A stretch of 46,982 nucleotides of DNA, from positions 76,360 through 123,341 of the forward strand of contig DBQI01000039.1 in the NCBI GenBank assembly GCA_002305165.1, given 5' to 3'. Source of the stretch: Armatimonadetes bacterium UBA1398. GTDB taxonomy: Bacteria > Armatimonadota > Zipacnadia > UBA1398. Of the stretch, positions 6,697-15,699 are shown piece after piece. The notes beneath the pieces were generated by a model. The model did not search any database. It had not been told where the DNA came from and was given only the letters and a program-made list of their open reading frames with translations. Every line of letters starts with the position of its first letter. The stretch's first letter is position 1. Made by a program: the position numbers and the translations under genes.

Positions 6697-9075
6697 ATGA
6701 TAGCGCTGCTGATTCCCTCTTTAGGCATAGTTGCGGCAATAGAAGACCTTCCGATTATTGATCCGTGCGTGTCTGTGTATCAGCAGTCCAGCCATAACAA
6801 GCAGGGGTTGAATGGAGATGGCGGATTCTACCTCTACTCCGAGCCGTCGGATGAGCCGGGGCTCGCCGGGTGGGTGGCCATCGATGAGGGCGCCACAGCA
6901 GAGTTCAGTCCGGCGCCGGCTGCCCGAAACGGTCGCGGGGCGCTTCTCCACACCATCACGGACGAGGGGCTCGACACGGGCTGGCGCTCCATCGCCAAGC
7001 CACTGAGCCAGGGGCTGAACCTCTCTCAGTGCGATCGGGTGACCTTCTGGGTCTGGCCCTCCTACGCCGACGGAGGCATCGACTACGGCATCCGCATCGA
7101 CTCCGGAGGCCGTGCCACCGAGGTGCCGATCAGGGACCTGGTTGCCGGCGAGTGGAACCATGTGACGGTGGATGTATCGGATGTGCCCAGGGACGGCGTG
7201 GGGCAGTTCTGGCTCCTCTTCAACAAGGAGTGGGGCTACGAGGATGGGATGACGTTCCTTGTGGACGACATCGCGTTCGAACAGCCTGACGGCGCTCGGA
7301 TACTCATCGATGACTTCGAGTCGGGTCCGCAGTGGAATGTGGTCATGGACACTCTGGGGCCGGGCTGCCTACGGAACATGTGGGGTCTGGGCGGGGATAG
7401 CCTGCGGATCGAGGTCGATGGCGAGGTAATCGTGGACGCTGACCAGACGGACTTCTTCGAGGGCCGCGTCCCTGGCTACGAGCCACCCCTGGTAAGCCGC
7501 AAGCTGGTGGCTGGCGGCCCCTGGCTCTGCATCGCCCACTGGGCCTTCGTGCCCATCCCCTTCCGCGAACGATGCCGCGTCCTCACTAACAACCCCTTCC
7601 CGTTCAACCACTACATCTACGAGCGGTACCGGGATCCGGCCCGCGCCGCGCCGGAGAAGGCGCGCGCGGATACGGCGCGGTTCGGTGGCTGGTTCGAGCG
7701 CTTAGGCTCGGATCCGAAGGAGTGGGAGTACTCGGGATCGGCGGAGGGCGCCGTCACCCTCCAGCCGGGCGAGGGGGCGGAGCTTGCCCGACTCCAGGGC
7801 GCGGGGGCGATCGGCCGCCTGGAGCTGGACATGGCCTCGACGACCGATGAGATCCTGCAAGGCGCGCGGATTCGCATCTGGTGGGACGGGGAGCCGACAC
7901 CGAGCGTGGATGCGCCCATCGGCCACCTCTTCGGCATCGGCGAGAGTTGGAGGCCGACGAGTTCCCTGATGGTGGGTGTTCGGGATAGGACCGGCTACTG
8001 CTACTTCCCGATGCCATTCTGGCGCAGTGCCGTCGTGCGCATCGAGAACGAGTCCGCGCAGGTCCTCGACGGCTTCCGCTGGCGACTGGCCTGGACGGAC
8101 CGGGAGTACCCACAGGGCGACGCGGGGTACTTTCGCACATGGTTCCACCGTGATCCTCACACGGCCCTAGGCCGCGACTACCTGTTCCTGGAGGTTCCGG
8201 GCAGAGGGCAGCTCGTGGGCGTGGTGCACACCCTCCTGGGGGGACACTACTGCGAGGGCGACATTCGGTTCTATGTCGATGGGAGCCGTACGCCGGGGCT
8301 GTACGGCACGGGGACGGAGGACTACTACCACTCCGCCTGCTGGCCCAATATCGACCAGCACACCCCTTTCCACGGATGCGTGGGTGATGTCCAGGCGGAA
8401 GCCGAGGCTCTGGGTCTCACCGCGTACGACATCCGTTCCTGCTACTACCGCTTCCACCTGGAGGCGCCCATCCGCTTCCAGGACGGCATCAAGGCTGGGA
8501 TCGAACATGGCGGCACCAACGACACGGACTCGAGCTACACCAGCCTGGCGTTCTACTACTCCCTCGACAGCCCAGGGCTGCTCTGCACGGACGTCGTCGA
8601 GATCGGCGACGCAGCCTCCGAGGCGGCCCACGATCTCCGGGCCGAGAGCGCGACGCGGTACTCTCTCGAGGGTTTCTTCGAGGGCGACGACGATGATGTG
8701 GCCTGGAGCTTCGACGGTCTCGCCACCCCAGGCGCGGTGAGCGTTGACCTCGCCATCGACCCTGCCAACCGCGGCCTGAGGCTCCGCCGAGTGTTCGACC
8801 AACTGCAGGGCCGCCAACGAGCGTACGTGTACGTGGACGGCGACTACGCCGGCGAGTGGTACGACCCCGACGAAAACCAGTGGATGCGTCTGGCCGAGAG
8901 TGACTTCGAGGCGCCGTCGTCCCTGACCCAGGGCAAACGCCAGGTCACGGTGAGCTTCCGGAAGCATCCCGACAGCCCGCCCTGGAGCATGCTCGAACTC
9001 CGGGCGCTGTGTTACCTTGACGGGTTGAGGCCGCAGTCGGCGGAGAGGGTCCGCAACACGCCGTCGATGCGCTGA
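6697..9075 (+). CDS. GH172 (DUF2961) family glycoside hydrolase with N-terminal CBM-like domain
   Basis: This 792-residue protein belongs to DUF2961, now GH172. Characterised members act on difructose anhydride or on D-arabinofuranosides and D-fructofuranosides. The hallmark GTGTEDYY is at residues 537-544, within a jelly-roll catalytic region of about 205-790. Residues about 30-200 look like a CBM-type beta sandwich (RVTFWVWPSYADGG ... WNHVTVDVSDV). The N-terminus is a short hydrophobic stretch that may export the protein, though it lacks the usual positive residues. An in-frame TAG at 6682 blocks a longer start, and AGGACGG is 7 nt from the ATG. The first 130 bp are noticeably AT-richer than the rest. 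A metalloprotease gene follows after 20 bp. The substrate is unknown; a furanoside is likely. Confidence 0.8.
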   Translation: MIALLIPSLGIVAAIEDLPIIDPCVSVYQQSSHNKQGLNGDGGFYLYSEPSDEPGLAGWVAIDEGATAEFSPAPAARNGRGALLHTITDEGLDTGWRSIAKPLSQGLNLSQCDRVTFWVWPSYADGGIDYGIRIDSGGRATEVPIRDLVAGEWNHVTVDVSDVPRDGVGQFWLLFNKEWGYEDGMTFLVDDIAFEQPDGARILIDDFESGPQWNVVMDTLGPGCLRNMWGLGGDSLRIEVDGEVIVDADQTDFFEGRVPGYEPPLVSRKLVAGGPWLCIAHWAFVPIPFRERCRVLTNNPFPFNHYIYERYRDPARAAPEKARADTARFGGWFERLGSDPKEWEYSGSAEGAVTLQPGEGAELARLQGAGAIGRLELDMASTTDEILQGARIRIWWDGEPTPSVDAPIGHLFGIGESWRPTSSLMVGVRDRTGYCYFPMPFWRSAVVRIENESAQVLDGFRWRLAWTDREYPQGDAGYFRTWFHRDPHTALGRDYLFLEVPGRGQLVGVVHTLLGGHYCEGDIRFYVDGSRTPGLYGTGTEDYYHSACWPNIDQHTPFHGCVGDVQAEAEALGLTAYDIRSCYYRFHLEAPIRFQDGIKAGIEHGGTNDTDSSYTSLAFYYSLDSPGLLCTDVVEIGDAASEAAHDLRAESATRYSLEGFFEGDDDDVAWSFDGLATPGAVSVDLAIDPANRGLRLRRVFDQLQGRQRAYVYVDGDYAGEWYDPDENQWMRLAESDFEAPSSLTQGKRQVTVSFRKHPDSPPWSMLELRALCYLDGLRPQSAERVRNTPSMR

Positions 9076-9095
9076 AGACGGGAGGAGCCTGCTGC

Positions 9096-10853
9096 ATGTG
9101 GATGATAGCGCTCGCGGCGGTGACGGCGCTCGGCGCTCTGAGCGGGACCGAGGGGCAGGGCTATGACCGCGCCCTCCGGGTAGTCTACTTCAACCCATCG
9201 GACCGGGAGCCCGAGCCCAACTATCGCGATCGGCTCGACCGAGTCATGACCGATATCCAGGGCTTCTATGCCCAGGGAATGGCCGCCCGAGGGTATGGGC
9301 CCATGACCTTCCCCCTCGAACGCGACGAGGAGGGCCGACTTGTTATCTACGAGGTGCTCGGGGCCCAGCCGGCGGCTCACTACACGTCGCCCAACGGACA
9401 CGAGCTGCGCGGTGAGGTGGCGGCTCACCTGGCGGGGATCGGGCTTGACGCTGATCGCGAGACACTCATCATCTTCGAGAACCTGGTCGTGACCGAGGGC
9501 GACCGGCTGTCGGGCAACACGCCTTACTACGGCGGAGGCGACCACCGCTCCGGCACTGCCTGGGTGACCGACCATCCGACACTGGATCCCCTCAACCTCC
9601 CGGCGACCGAGCCCACCATGTACGACAACGGCCGTCCGTACTCCCTCGGCCGCTACAACACCGTCTACATCGGCGGCGCCGCCCACGAGCTTGGGCACGC
9701 ACTGGGGCTCCCACACGTGCGCGCCACAGCGGCCGAATCGGTGATGGGCACCACGCTCATGGGAAGCGGCAACTACACGTACCGAGAGGAGATCCGCGGC
9801 GAGGGGAAGGGCACCTTCCTCAGCGCCGCCAGCGCTGCGGTCCTCGCGAACCACCCGCTCTTCCGCCGATCCGACGAGGGCAAGGACGACGCGGTAACCT
9901 GTGACCTCACGGACGTCCGCGGCGAGCCCACCGCCGGCGGCATGGTGGTCCGCGGCAATGTCGCGACCAACGTGGCCCCACGTGCGGTGATCGCCTTCGC
10001 GGATCCAGACGGCGGAAGCGACTACGACGCATACTCCTGGGTCACGCCCGTGGACTCCGCAGGCCGCTTCTCCGTGCCCGTCACAGGCCTCGCGCCCGGC
10101 GGCCATGAGCTGAGGCTGACCTTCTGCTACCCTGCCGGCCAAACCAGGACCTTCGGCGTGCCCTTCTCCGTGGATGAGCAAGGGCGCCCTGACCACCGCG
10201 TCCTCCACCTGGGACACCTCCAACGCCAGGCCGCGGCAGCGGTGAGGAGGGGCGACCTGGATGCGGCTCGGGACCTGGCCGATACGGCTGTGGCCCGCTT
10301 CGAGCGGCTACCCGACCCACTGCGAACCGATGGACAGCGGAGCGTTGCACGGAAGGCGGCGTCCCTCGTCGACGTCGCGACAACCGAACCCGCCTCCGAT
10401 CCTGTCGACGCACCCGCCGACCTGCCCGATGCTGTGATGGCCGCCTTTCTGTCAGACCTGGTGTGGGAATCGGCCGAGGTCGGCTGGGAACGGCCCTGCC
10501 GCGACCGTATTCCCAGCGGCTCTAGCCGTGAGTTGCTGGAATCCGGCGAACGGTATCACTCCCATGGGATCTACGCCCACGCCGCCTCGCGGTACGCCTT
10601 CCGCCTAGGCGGCAAATGGAGCGCCCTCCGCACCGCCTATGGCCTTCAGCAAGGCGCCCAGGGCAGCGTCGTCTTCGTCGTCATGGGTGACGGCGAGGAG
10701 CTATTCCGCTCGGATCTGGTGCGTGACTTCGTCGAACGGACCGTGGAGGTTGATCTGGCGGGCGTCGAACTGCTCGAACTGATCTGCGAGGAAGGCGACG
10801 GCAGCAACTACGCCGACTGCAGCGTCTGGTTCTCGCCCGAGCTTGTGCGCTAG
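9096..10853 (+). CDS. Secreted metzincin zinc protease with C-terminal NPCBM domain
   Basis: The 585-residue product has a signal peptide (about 1-21). Its metalloprotease region carries HELGHALGLPH at 197-207, the full HExxHxxGxxH zinc motif with Glu198 as the catalytic base, and a downstream Met (GTTLMGSG) that could serve as the Met-turn. Residues about 270-350 look Ig-like. The C-terminal 145 residues match the NPCBM carbohydrate-binding fold (WESAEVGWERPCRDR ... HSHGIYAHAASRY). This suggests an enzyme that binds a glycan and cuts a nearby protein, such as a glycoprotein. The ATG has GGGAGGAG upstream and follows the GH172 gene by 20 bp. A strong hairpin ends the pair at 10879-10907. The protein target is unknown. 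Confidence 0.78.
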   Translation: MWMIALAAVTALGALSGTEGQGYDRALRVVYFNPSDREPEPNYRDRLDRVMTDIQGFYAQGMAARGYGPMTFPLERDEEGRLVIYEVLGAQPAAHYTSPNGHELRGEVAAHLAGIGLDADRETLIIFENLVVTEGDRLSGNTPYYGGGDHRSGTAWVTDHPTLDPLNLPATEPTMYDNGRPYSLGRYNTVYIGGAAHELGHALGLPHVRATAAESVMGTTLMGSGNYTYREEIRGEGKGTFLSAASAAVLANHPLFRRSDEGKDDAVTCDLTDVRGEPTAGGMVVRGNVATNVAPRAVIAFADPDGGSDYDAYSWVTPVDSAGRFSVPVTGLAPGGHELRLTFCYPAGQTRTFGVPFSVDEQGRPDHRVLHLGHLQRQAAAAVRRGDLDAARDLADTAVARFERLPDPLRTDGQRSVARKAASLVDVATTEPASDPVDAPADLPDAVMAAFLSDLVWESAEVGWERPCRDRIPSGSSRELLESGERYHSHGIYAHAASRYAFRLGGKWSALRTAYGLQQGAQGSVVFVVMGDGEELFRSDLVRDFVERTVEVDLAGVELLELICEEGDGSNYADCSVWFSPELVR

Positions 10854-10878
10854 TGACCGTCCATAGAGGACGCATCCG

Positions 10879-10907
10879 GGGGCTGAAGAAGGTCGCTCTT
10901 CGGCCCC
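10879..10907 (+). terminator. Stem-loop after the metzincin gene
   Basis: An 11-bp stem (10879-10889 with 10897-10907, one G-U wobble) closes a 7-nt loop 25 bp past the metzincin stop. There is no long T-tract, but stem strength and position between genes fit a transcription terminator, which would separate the GH172-protease pair from the GH127 gene. Confidence 0.6.
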
Positions 10908-10941
10908 TGGGCCGCACCCACTGAGGGAACGGAGTGCCTCT

Positions 10942-13380
10942 ATGCGCGTCACATCCTCCGTACGCCCGCCCATCTGCGGCGGCCCGCGGCACTACGTCTT
11001 CAATCGTCCCCCCCTCCGTCCGAGCCCCTTGGCGAAGCTGGACATCGGCGCGATCGAGCCGAGAGGCTGGCTCCGCAAGCAGCTCCGGCTGATGGCGGAC
11101 GGGATGGTCGGGCGGCTGCCCGAGGTCAGCCCATGGGTGCGCGATGGCAGCGCCTGGATGACGGGTGTGGGCAGCGGATGGGAGGAGCTTCCCTACTGGC
11201 TCAAGGGTCTGGGCGACTTGGGCTACGTTCTCGGCGACGAGAAGGTCATCGCCGAAGCGCGGCGTTGGCTGGACGCGATCATGGGCCACCAGAAGCCCGA
11301 CGGCTGGTTCGGACCCGAACCAAACCGCGCCGCGAACGACGTCTGGCCCAACATGGTCGTCCTGTTCGCGGCCCAGTCCCTCCATGAGGCAACGGGCGAA
11401 GAGCGCCCTCGGCGCTTCATCGAGCGCTACCTCCGGTGGATGCATCACCAGGACCCCGACTCGCTTCTCCCCGAGTCCTGGCAGAAGCTCCGGGGCGGCG
11501 ACAACCTGGAGACGGTCTACTGGCTGTACAACCGCACCGGTGAGGCCTGGCTCCTGGACCTGGCCGCCACCCTGCACCACCGCACCTCCGCATGGGAGTT
11601 CACCCGGCCCAGCCCCCACGGCGTGAACATCGCACAGGGGTTCCGCGAGCCCGCGTGCTGGGGCCAGCAGTCGGGGGACCCGGCCCACCTCGACGCGACG
11701 GAGCGGCTCTACTCCGAGGTGATGGCGCGTTGGGGGCAGGTCCCCGGCGGGATGTTCGCCTCCGATGAGAACAGCCGCGAGGGCTACGAGGGGCCGGAGT
11801 TGGCCGCCGAGACGTGCACCATGGTTGAGTTCATGTACAGCTTCGAGTCCCTCCTTCGCATCACCGGTGACGCGAAGTGGGCGGACCGGTGCGAGGACGT
11901 CGCGCTGAACTCTCTGCCCGCCGCCGCCACCCCTGATTGGCGGGGCCTGCACTACCTCACCGCCCCCAACCTCGTCCAGTGCGATGATGGCCCGGTCCAC
12001 GAGTTCCAGAACCAGGGAACGACCCTTTCCTACTCGCCCCACCTGTACCGGTGCTGTCAGCACAACGTGGCCCAGGGCTGGCCTTACTACGCTGAGCACC
12101 TGTGGATGGCGACCCAATGCGGCGGGCTGGCCGCCGTGCTCTACGCTCCCTGCGCGGTACGGGCGAAGGTCGGCGATGGGGCCGAGGTCCGGATCGAGGA
12201 GCACACCGACTACCCCTTCGGCGATACGGTGGAGCTTCGGATCAGTCTCGACGGCCCGTGCGCCTTCCCCCTCAGCCTTCGTCTGCCCAACTGGTGCGAA
12301 TCGCCGAGCATCGCCATCAATGGCGAGCCGGTGGCCTTCGAGGCGGTGCGGGGTGGCTGGGTGACGATCGACCGGGAGTGGTCGGACGGCGAGCGCGTCC
12401 TGCTCACGCTGCCGATGGAGGTCGCCGTGTCTCGCTGGCGCGCCCACGGCGACGCCGCTTCGGTCCGCCGCGGGCCCCTGTGGTTCTCGCTGCTCATCGG
12501 CGAGGAGTGGCGACGCTGCGGCGGCAGCGAGGAGTGGCCGGAGTTCGAGGTCTTCCCCACCAACGCCTGGAACTACGGCCTCTCGTGCACCGACGGCATG
12601 GCCTTCGGCGTCGAGGCCGGGCCACTAACAACCGACGAGCCATTCACGGCAGATGGCGCCCCGATCCGGCTTCGGTGCCTGGGGCGACGCATCCCCGAGT
12701 GGCGGCTCATGAACCACACCTGCGGGCCGCTTGGCCCGAGTCCTGTACACACGGATGAGCCGGAGGAGTCGCTCACCCTGATCCCCATGGGGTGCGCGCG
12801 GCTGCGGGTCTGCGTCCTTCCTGTGGTAGTGAGCATCGGCGGCCACCAGTGGCCTGCGGAGCCGCGCCGCGCCCTCCCCCCTGGCCTGACATCGGCGCCG
12901 CGGACGGATGATGCCGGTCTGATCAACCTGGTGATGGACGACGGAGTCGGCGTGCTGGCGGGCTCCTCCTACCGCAACGACGAAGGGCCGCCAGACCGGG
13001 CCGTCGACTGCGTCGTCGGCCACCATCAACAGCCTTCGAACCGCTGGACATGTCGGCTGTCGAGGAACCGCAAGGACCATCTCGAGGTCATCCTCGACCG
13101 GCCGCGCAGGCTCCGTGCCGTGGGCATCGAGTTGTTCGACAACGGCGCCGATGAGGCGCCGCCGGCAGCGTGGGAGGTGCTCTACCTCGACGGCCACAAC
13201 TATCGGCCGGTCACTAACGCTCGGTACGCCCTGGACGCGCCAACGGGCGGTTGCGAGAACAGGGTGGACTTCCATGAGATCGACGTCGAGCGGCTTCGGA
13301 TCGTGGTGACTCACGCTAACCCGGAGGCGGGCCGGTGGACGGCGATCTCCGAGGTGTACCTGTGGGGGCCTCAGGAGTAG
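10942..13380 (+). CDS. GH127 beta-L-arabinofuranosidase-like glycosidase with C-terminal discoidin-like domain
   Basis: This 812-residue enzyme has an (alpha/alpha)6-barrel GH127 domain at about 20-590. The zinc-thiolate active site is conserved. Glu290 and Cys292 (AETCTM) and the vicinal Cys371-Cys372 (LYRCCQHNVAQGWPYY) correspond to Glu338, Cys340, Cys417 and Cys418 of the bifidobacterial enzyme HypBA1, in which Cys417 is the nucleophile. No signal peptide is evident, so the enzyme is probably cytosolic. About 150-200 extra C-terminal residues resemble an F5/8-type (discoidin) module (LEVILDRPRRLRAVGIELFD). The ATG follows an AACGGAG ribosome site. With its GH172 and GH2 neighbours it points to arabinose-containing glycans. 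GH127 also includes non-arabinofuranosidase members, so the exact sugar is uncertain. Confidence 0.87.
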   Translation: MRVTSSVRPPICGGPRHYVFNRPPLRPSPLAKLDIGAIEPRGWLRKQLRLMADGMVGRLPEVSPWVRDGSAWMTGVGSGWEELPYWLKGLGDLGYVLGDEKVIAEARRWLDAIMGHQKPDGWFGPEPNRAANDVWPNMVVLFAAQSLHEATGEERPRRFIERYLRWMHHQDPDSLLPESWQKLRGGDNLETVYWLYNRTGEAWLLDLAATLHHRTSAWEFTRPSPHGVNIAQGFREPACWGQQSGDPAHLDATERLYSEVMARWGQVPGGMFASDENSREGYEGPELAAETCTMVEFMYSFESLLRITGDAKWADRCEDVALNSLPAAATPDWRGLHYLTAPNLVQCDDGPVHEFQNQGTTLSYSPHLYRCCQHNVAQGWPYYAEHLWMATQCGGLAAVLYAPCAVRAKVGDGAEVRIEEHTDYPFGDTVELRISLDGPCAFPLSLRLPNWCESPSIAINGEPVAFEAVRGGWVTIDREWSDGERVLLTLPMEVAVSRWRAHGDAASVRRGPLWFSLLIGEEWRRCGGSEEWPEFEVFPTNAWNYGLSCTDGMAFGVEAGPLTTDEPFTADGAPIRLRCLGRRIPEWRLMNHTCGPLGPSPVHTDEPEESLTLIPMGCARLRVCVLPVVVSIGGHQWPAEPRRALPPGLTSAPRTDDAGLINLVMDDGVGVLAGSSYRNDEGPPDRAVDCVVGHHQQPSNRWTCRLSRNRKDHLEVILDRPRRLRAVGIELFDNGADEAPPAAWEVLYLDGHNYRPVTNARYALDAPTGGCENRVDFHEIDVERLRIVVTHANPEAGRWTAISEVYLWGPQE

Positions 13381-13411
13381 TTGCGCTCGGCTGGTACGCT
13401 TGCCTGCGCTC

Positions 13412-14479
13412 CTAGGGGAATCTGACCCCCAGCGCCTCCTCGTAGATCGCGAACACGTTCTCAACCGGCGTGTCGGGCTGGATGCAGTGGGCCGGCGAGA
13501 AGATGTACCCCCCACCCTCGCCCATCACCCGGATGCGATGGCGTGCCTCTTCACGGCACTGCGCCACCGTGCCGTGCGGGAGCGTCTGCTGTGTCGAGAT
13601 CAGCCCACAGTAGGTGAGCACGTCGCCGTGTGCCCGCTTGAGTTCCTCGGGGTCCATGCCCACCGGCTCGGGCTGGACCGCGTCGAGGACGTCCAGGCCC
13701 ATTTCGATGAGCGTCGGCTGGATCTGACGGGTCGAGCCGCAGGAGTGGAGCGCGACCTTGCACCCGAACTCATGGCCGAGGTCGATGAACCGCTGGATCG
13801 CTGGCCGGAACACCCGATCGAAGACCGCGGGGCTCACCGTGAGCCCCTTCTGGGTCCCCAGGTCCTCGCCAATCCACAGGATGTCGATCTTTCCTTCCCC
13901 AGCGGCCAGCGTCCGGCGCGACCACTCCAGGAAGAACTCCACCCGACGCTCAATGATGGCAAGCCCCACCTCGTCCTCGAGGGCGATGTCACACAGCACC
14001 TGCTCCATGCCCCGACCGCGTCCCACGCCGTTGATGATGTCCGGCTGGCCCGCATGTCCCGCGCAGACGCAGTAGCCCTCATTGGCGGCGATCTGCGCGG
14101 GAACCACGCTGTAGTCGTAGTCGTCAGCGCTGGGCCAGTCGTAGGACAGCACGTCGTCCATGGTCTCCAGCCGCGCCAGCGTCAGGTCCACCGCTTCCAG
14201 GTACTCCCCGCCCGCATTGTTGGGGATGTTGGCGTAGCCCACTCCGAACTCGTCGTAGTACTGCACACGGGAGCCGGGCTCGGGCCGCCGTAGGGGCTTG
14301 GTTCGAGGCGCGCCCACCGTCCGCAGATCGATCCGGAAGGCCTCGATGGGCTCCCGCCCGAGGGAGCGCACGAGGGCCTGGTGGATCTCGGGCGTCATGT
14401 AGATCTGAACCGGCACCCGATCCGTCTCCTGGTGATCGATGGCTCGGAGCACGCGCTCGCGCGACGTGAGCGTGGACAT
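13412..14479 (-). CDS. UroD-like methyltransferase (MtaA/CmuA-type uroporphyrinogen decarboxylase superfamily)
   Basis: This 355-residue protein has the UroD TIM-barrel fold. It carries the zinc-binding pattern of cobamide-dependent methyltransferases, H-x-C-x(n)-C: His245 and Cys247 in LHSCGST, and Cys332 in SPAHCIQPDTP. That favours methyl transfer over haem biosynthesis. An open frame extends 15 codons further upstream, but the start MSTLTSRERVLRAI at 14479 is where homology should begin, and GAGGAGG lies about 13 nt before it. It is the last gene of the long minus-strand glycan locus, directly behind a Gfo/Idh/MocA gene. Such pairs are frequent in carbohydrate loci, with no settled function. 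No corrinoid protein gene is in the window. A role on methylated sugars is my inference. Confidence 0.75.
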   Translation of the reverse strand: MSTLTSRERVLRAIDHQETDRVPVQIYMTPEIHQALVRSLGREPIEAFRIDLRTVGAPRTKPLRRPEPGSRVQYYDEFGVGYANIPNNAGGEYLEAVDLTLARLETMDDVLSYDWPSADDYDYSVVPAQIAANEGYCVCAGHAGQPDIINGVGRGRGMEQVLCDIALEDEVGLAIIERRVEFFLEWSRRTLAAGEGKIDILWIGEDLGTQKGLTVSPAVFDRVFRPAIQRFIDLGHEFGCKVALHSCGSTRQIQPTLIEMGLDVLDAVQPEPVGMDPEELKRAHGDVLTYCGLISTQQTLPHGTVAQCREEARHRIRVMGEGGGYIFSPAHCIQPDTPVENVFAIYEEALGVRFP

Positions 14480-14552
14480 GGCGGTACGGCAGCCTCCTCG
14501 GAGGGCGGGCTCGGCGCGGGCCACGAGCGCCCGCGCCGAGGGATCGAGCGTG

Positions 14553-15569
14553 CTAGTAGGGCTGGGGAGTGATGGGCTGGCCCCGGTCGGCGGACAGCAG
14601 CCCCGCCTCCAGGATCGCCTGTGCGTCGCGGCTGATCTCAGGGTTGCAGACGCCCCGGATCTCCTCGCCGGTCTCTATGCAGGCCAGTAGGTGCTGGGGG
14701 CCGCTCGTGAAGCCCTCTGGCATGGGCGCAGGGTCGATCTCCTTGGTCCCCTTGCCCTCCTGATGAAGGACGATCTTGCCGTGCAGCACCCCGATGGAGC
14801 CCTCGGAGCCGTAGGCCAGGGGGTTCGGCGTCCACGTCTCTGTCTTCTGGGTCCAACTCGCCTCGGCCACTCCCACCGCGTGGGGGTAGTGCATGATGAT
14901 CATCGCGTTGTCATCGGGGATTGGGTAGTCCTTGACCAGGGTGGCGCGGAAGCCGATGCACCGCTTCGGCAGACCCAGGAGGTAGCTGTTCATGACGGAG
15001 CTGTAGCAGCAGTAGTCCATGAGCGCGCCGGCGCCGTTCTGCTCCTGGTCATAGAGCCACTTCCAGAAGTACTCGCTGCACCCGATCTCCTTCGGCCCAT
15101 TGTGGGCGGCGCGGTACTTCAGGTAGAAGAGATCGCCGATGGCCCCGTCCCGGATCATCTCGAGCATCCAGTAGATGGACGGCTGCCAAGCGGTCGGCCA
15201 GTTGATCATGAGCTTGGCGCCCGCCTTCTCTGCTGCGGCGAGCATCCGGTCCGCCTGCTCTAGCCGGGCGGCCATGGGCTTCTCAGAGATCACATGGATG
15301 CCTTTGGCCGCGCACGCCTCGACGATCTCCGCCCCGGCGTTGTTTGGCGCGGCCGCCTGCACGATGTCCAGCTCCTCGGACTCGATCATCTCCTGCCACG
15401 AGCTGTATAGCTTCGGCACGCCGTACTCGGCCTGGACCTTCGCCCGCAGCTCCTCGTTCTCGTCGCCAGCGGCCACGATCTCCGCGTTCTCCAGCTTGCT
15501 CCAATGGGCGAGCTCTCCCCAGAGGTGGTCGTGAACCATGGCAGCGATCCCGACACGGTACTTACGCAT
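14553..15569 (-). CDS. Cytosolic Gfo/Idh/MocA-family oxidoreductase
   Basis: The 338-residue product starts MRKYRVGIAAMVHDHLWGEL at 15569, where GGGAGG precedes the ATG. The open frame continues 85 codons upstream, but that part is Arg-rich and non-homologous, so it is rejected. The N-terminal half is a Rossmann domain with the family's EKP motif (Glu96-Lys97-Pro98). The glycine-rich loop is atypical: the usual GxGxxG is replaced by GIAAMVHD. The C-terminal half is the alpha/beta substrate domain, with EKTETWTPNPLAYG-like segments. There is no signal peptide. Family members oxidise or reduce sugars and cyclitols with NAD(P). It sits 73 bp ahead of the UroD-like gene, probably in one unit. Substrate unknown. 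Confidence 0.85.
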   Translation of the reverse strand: MRKYRVGIAAMVHDHLWGELAHWSKLENAEIVAAGDENEELRAKVQAEYGVPKLYSSWQEMIESEELDIVQAAAPNNAGAEIVEACAAKGIHVISEKPMAARLEQADRMLAAAEKAGAKLMINWPTAWQPSIYWMLEMIRDGAIGDLFYLKYRAAHNGPKEIGCSEYFWKWLYDQEQNGAGALMDYCCYSSVMNSYLLGLPKRCIGFRATLVKDYPIPDDNAMIIMHYPHAVGVAEASWTQKTETWTPNPLAYGSEGSIGVLHGKIVLHQEGKGTKEIDPAPMPEGFTSGPQHLLACIETGEEIRGVCNPEISRDAQAILEAGLLSADRGQPITPQPY

Positions 15570-15680
15570 ATGGTGATCCTCCCTCAGCTTTCGGCCGCCG
15601 TGGACAGCGGCAGGGAGTAGATTGCGCTGCTGAGACCGCCGGGACCTCCGGGGGAGCGCGTCACGCCGCGGGCGAGGGGT

Positions 15681-15697
15681 GGCGCGGGCGCCGCGCC
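15681..15697 (-). terminator. GC hairpin after the DUF4832 gene
   Basis: A perfect 7-bp stem with a 3-nt loop begins 2 nt past the stop codon of the DUF4874/DUF4832 gene, in the 130-bp gap before the next gene. It lacks a T-tract. It may attenuate or end transcription and thus set the last two genes of the locus apart. Confidence 0.4.
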
Positions 15698-15699
15698 CC

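Noticed and set aside
10681..12447. A 588-codon open frame antisense to the metzincin and GH127 genes
   Set aside because: High GC makes long antisense frames common. The translation is Arg/Pro/Gly/Val-rich with no motifs, while the plus strand encodes intact catalytic motifs.
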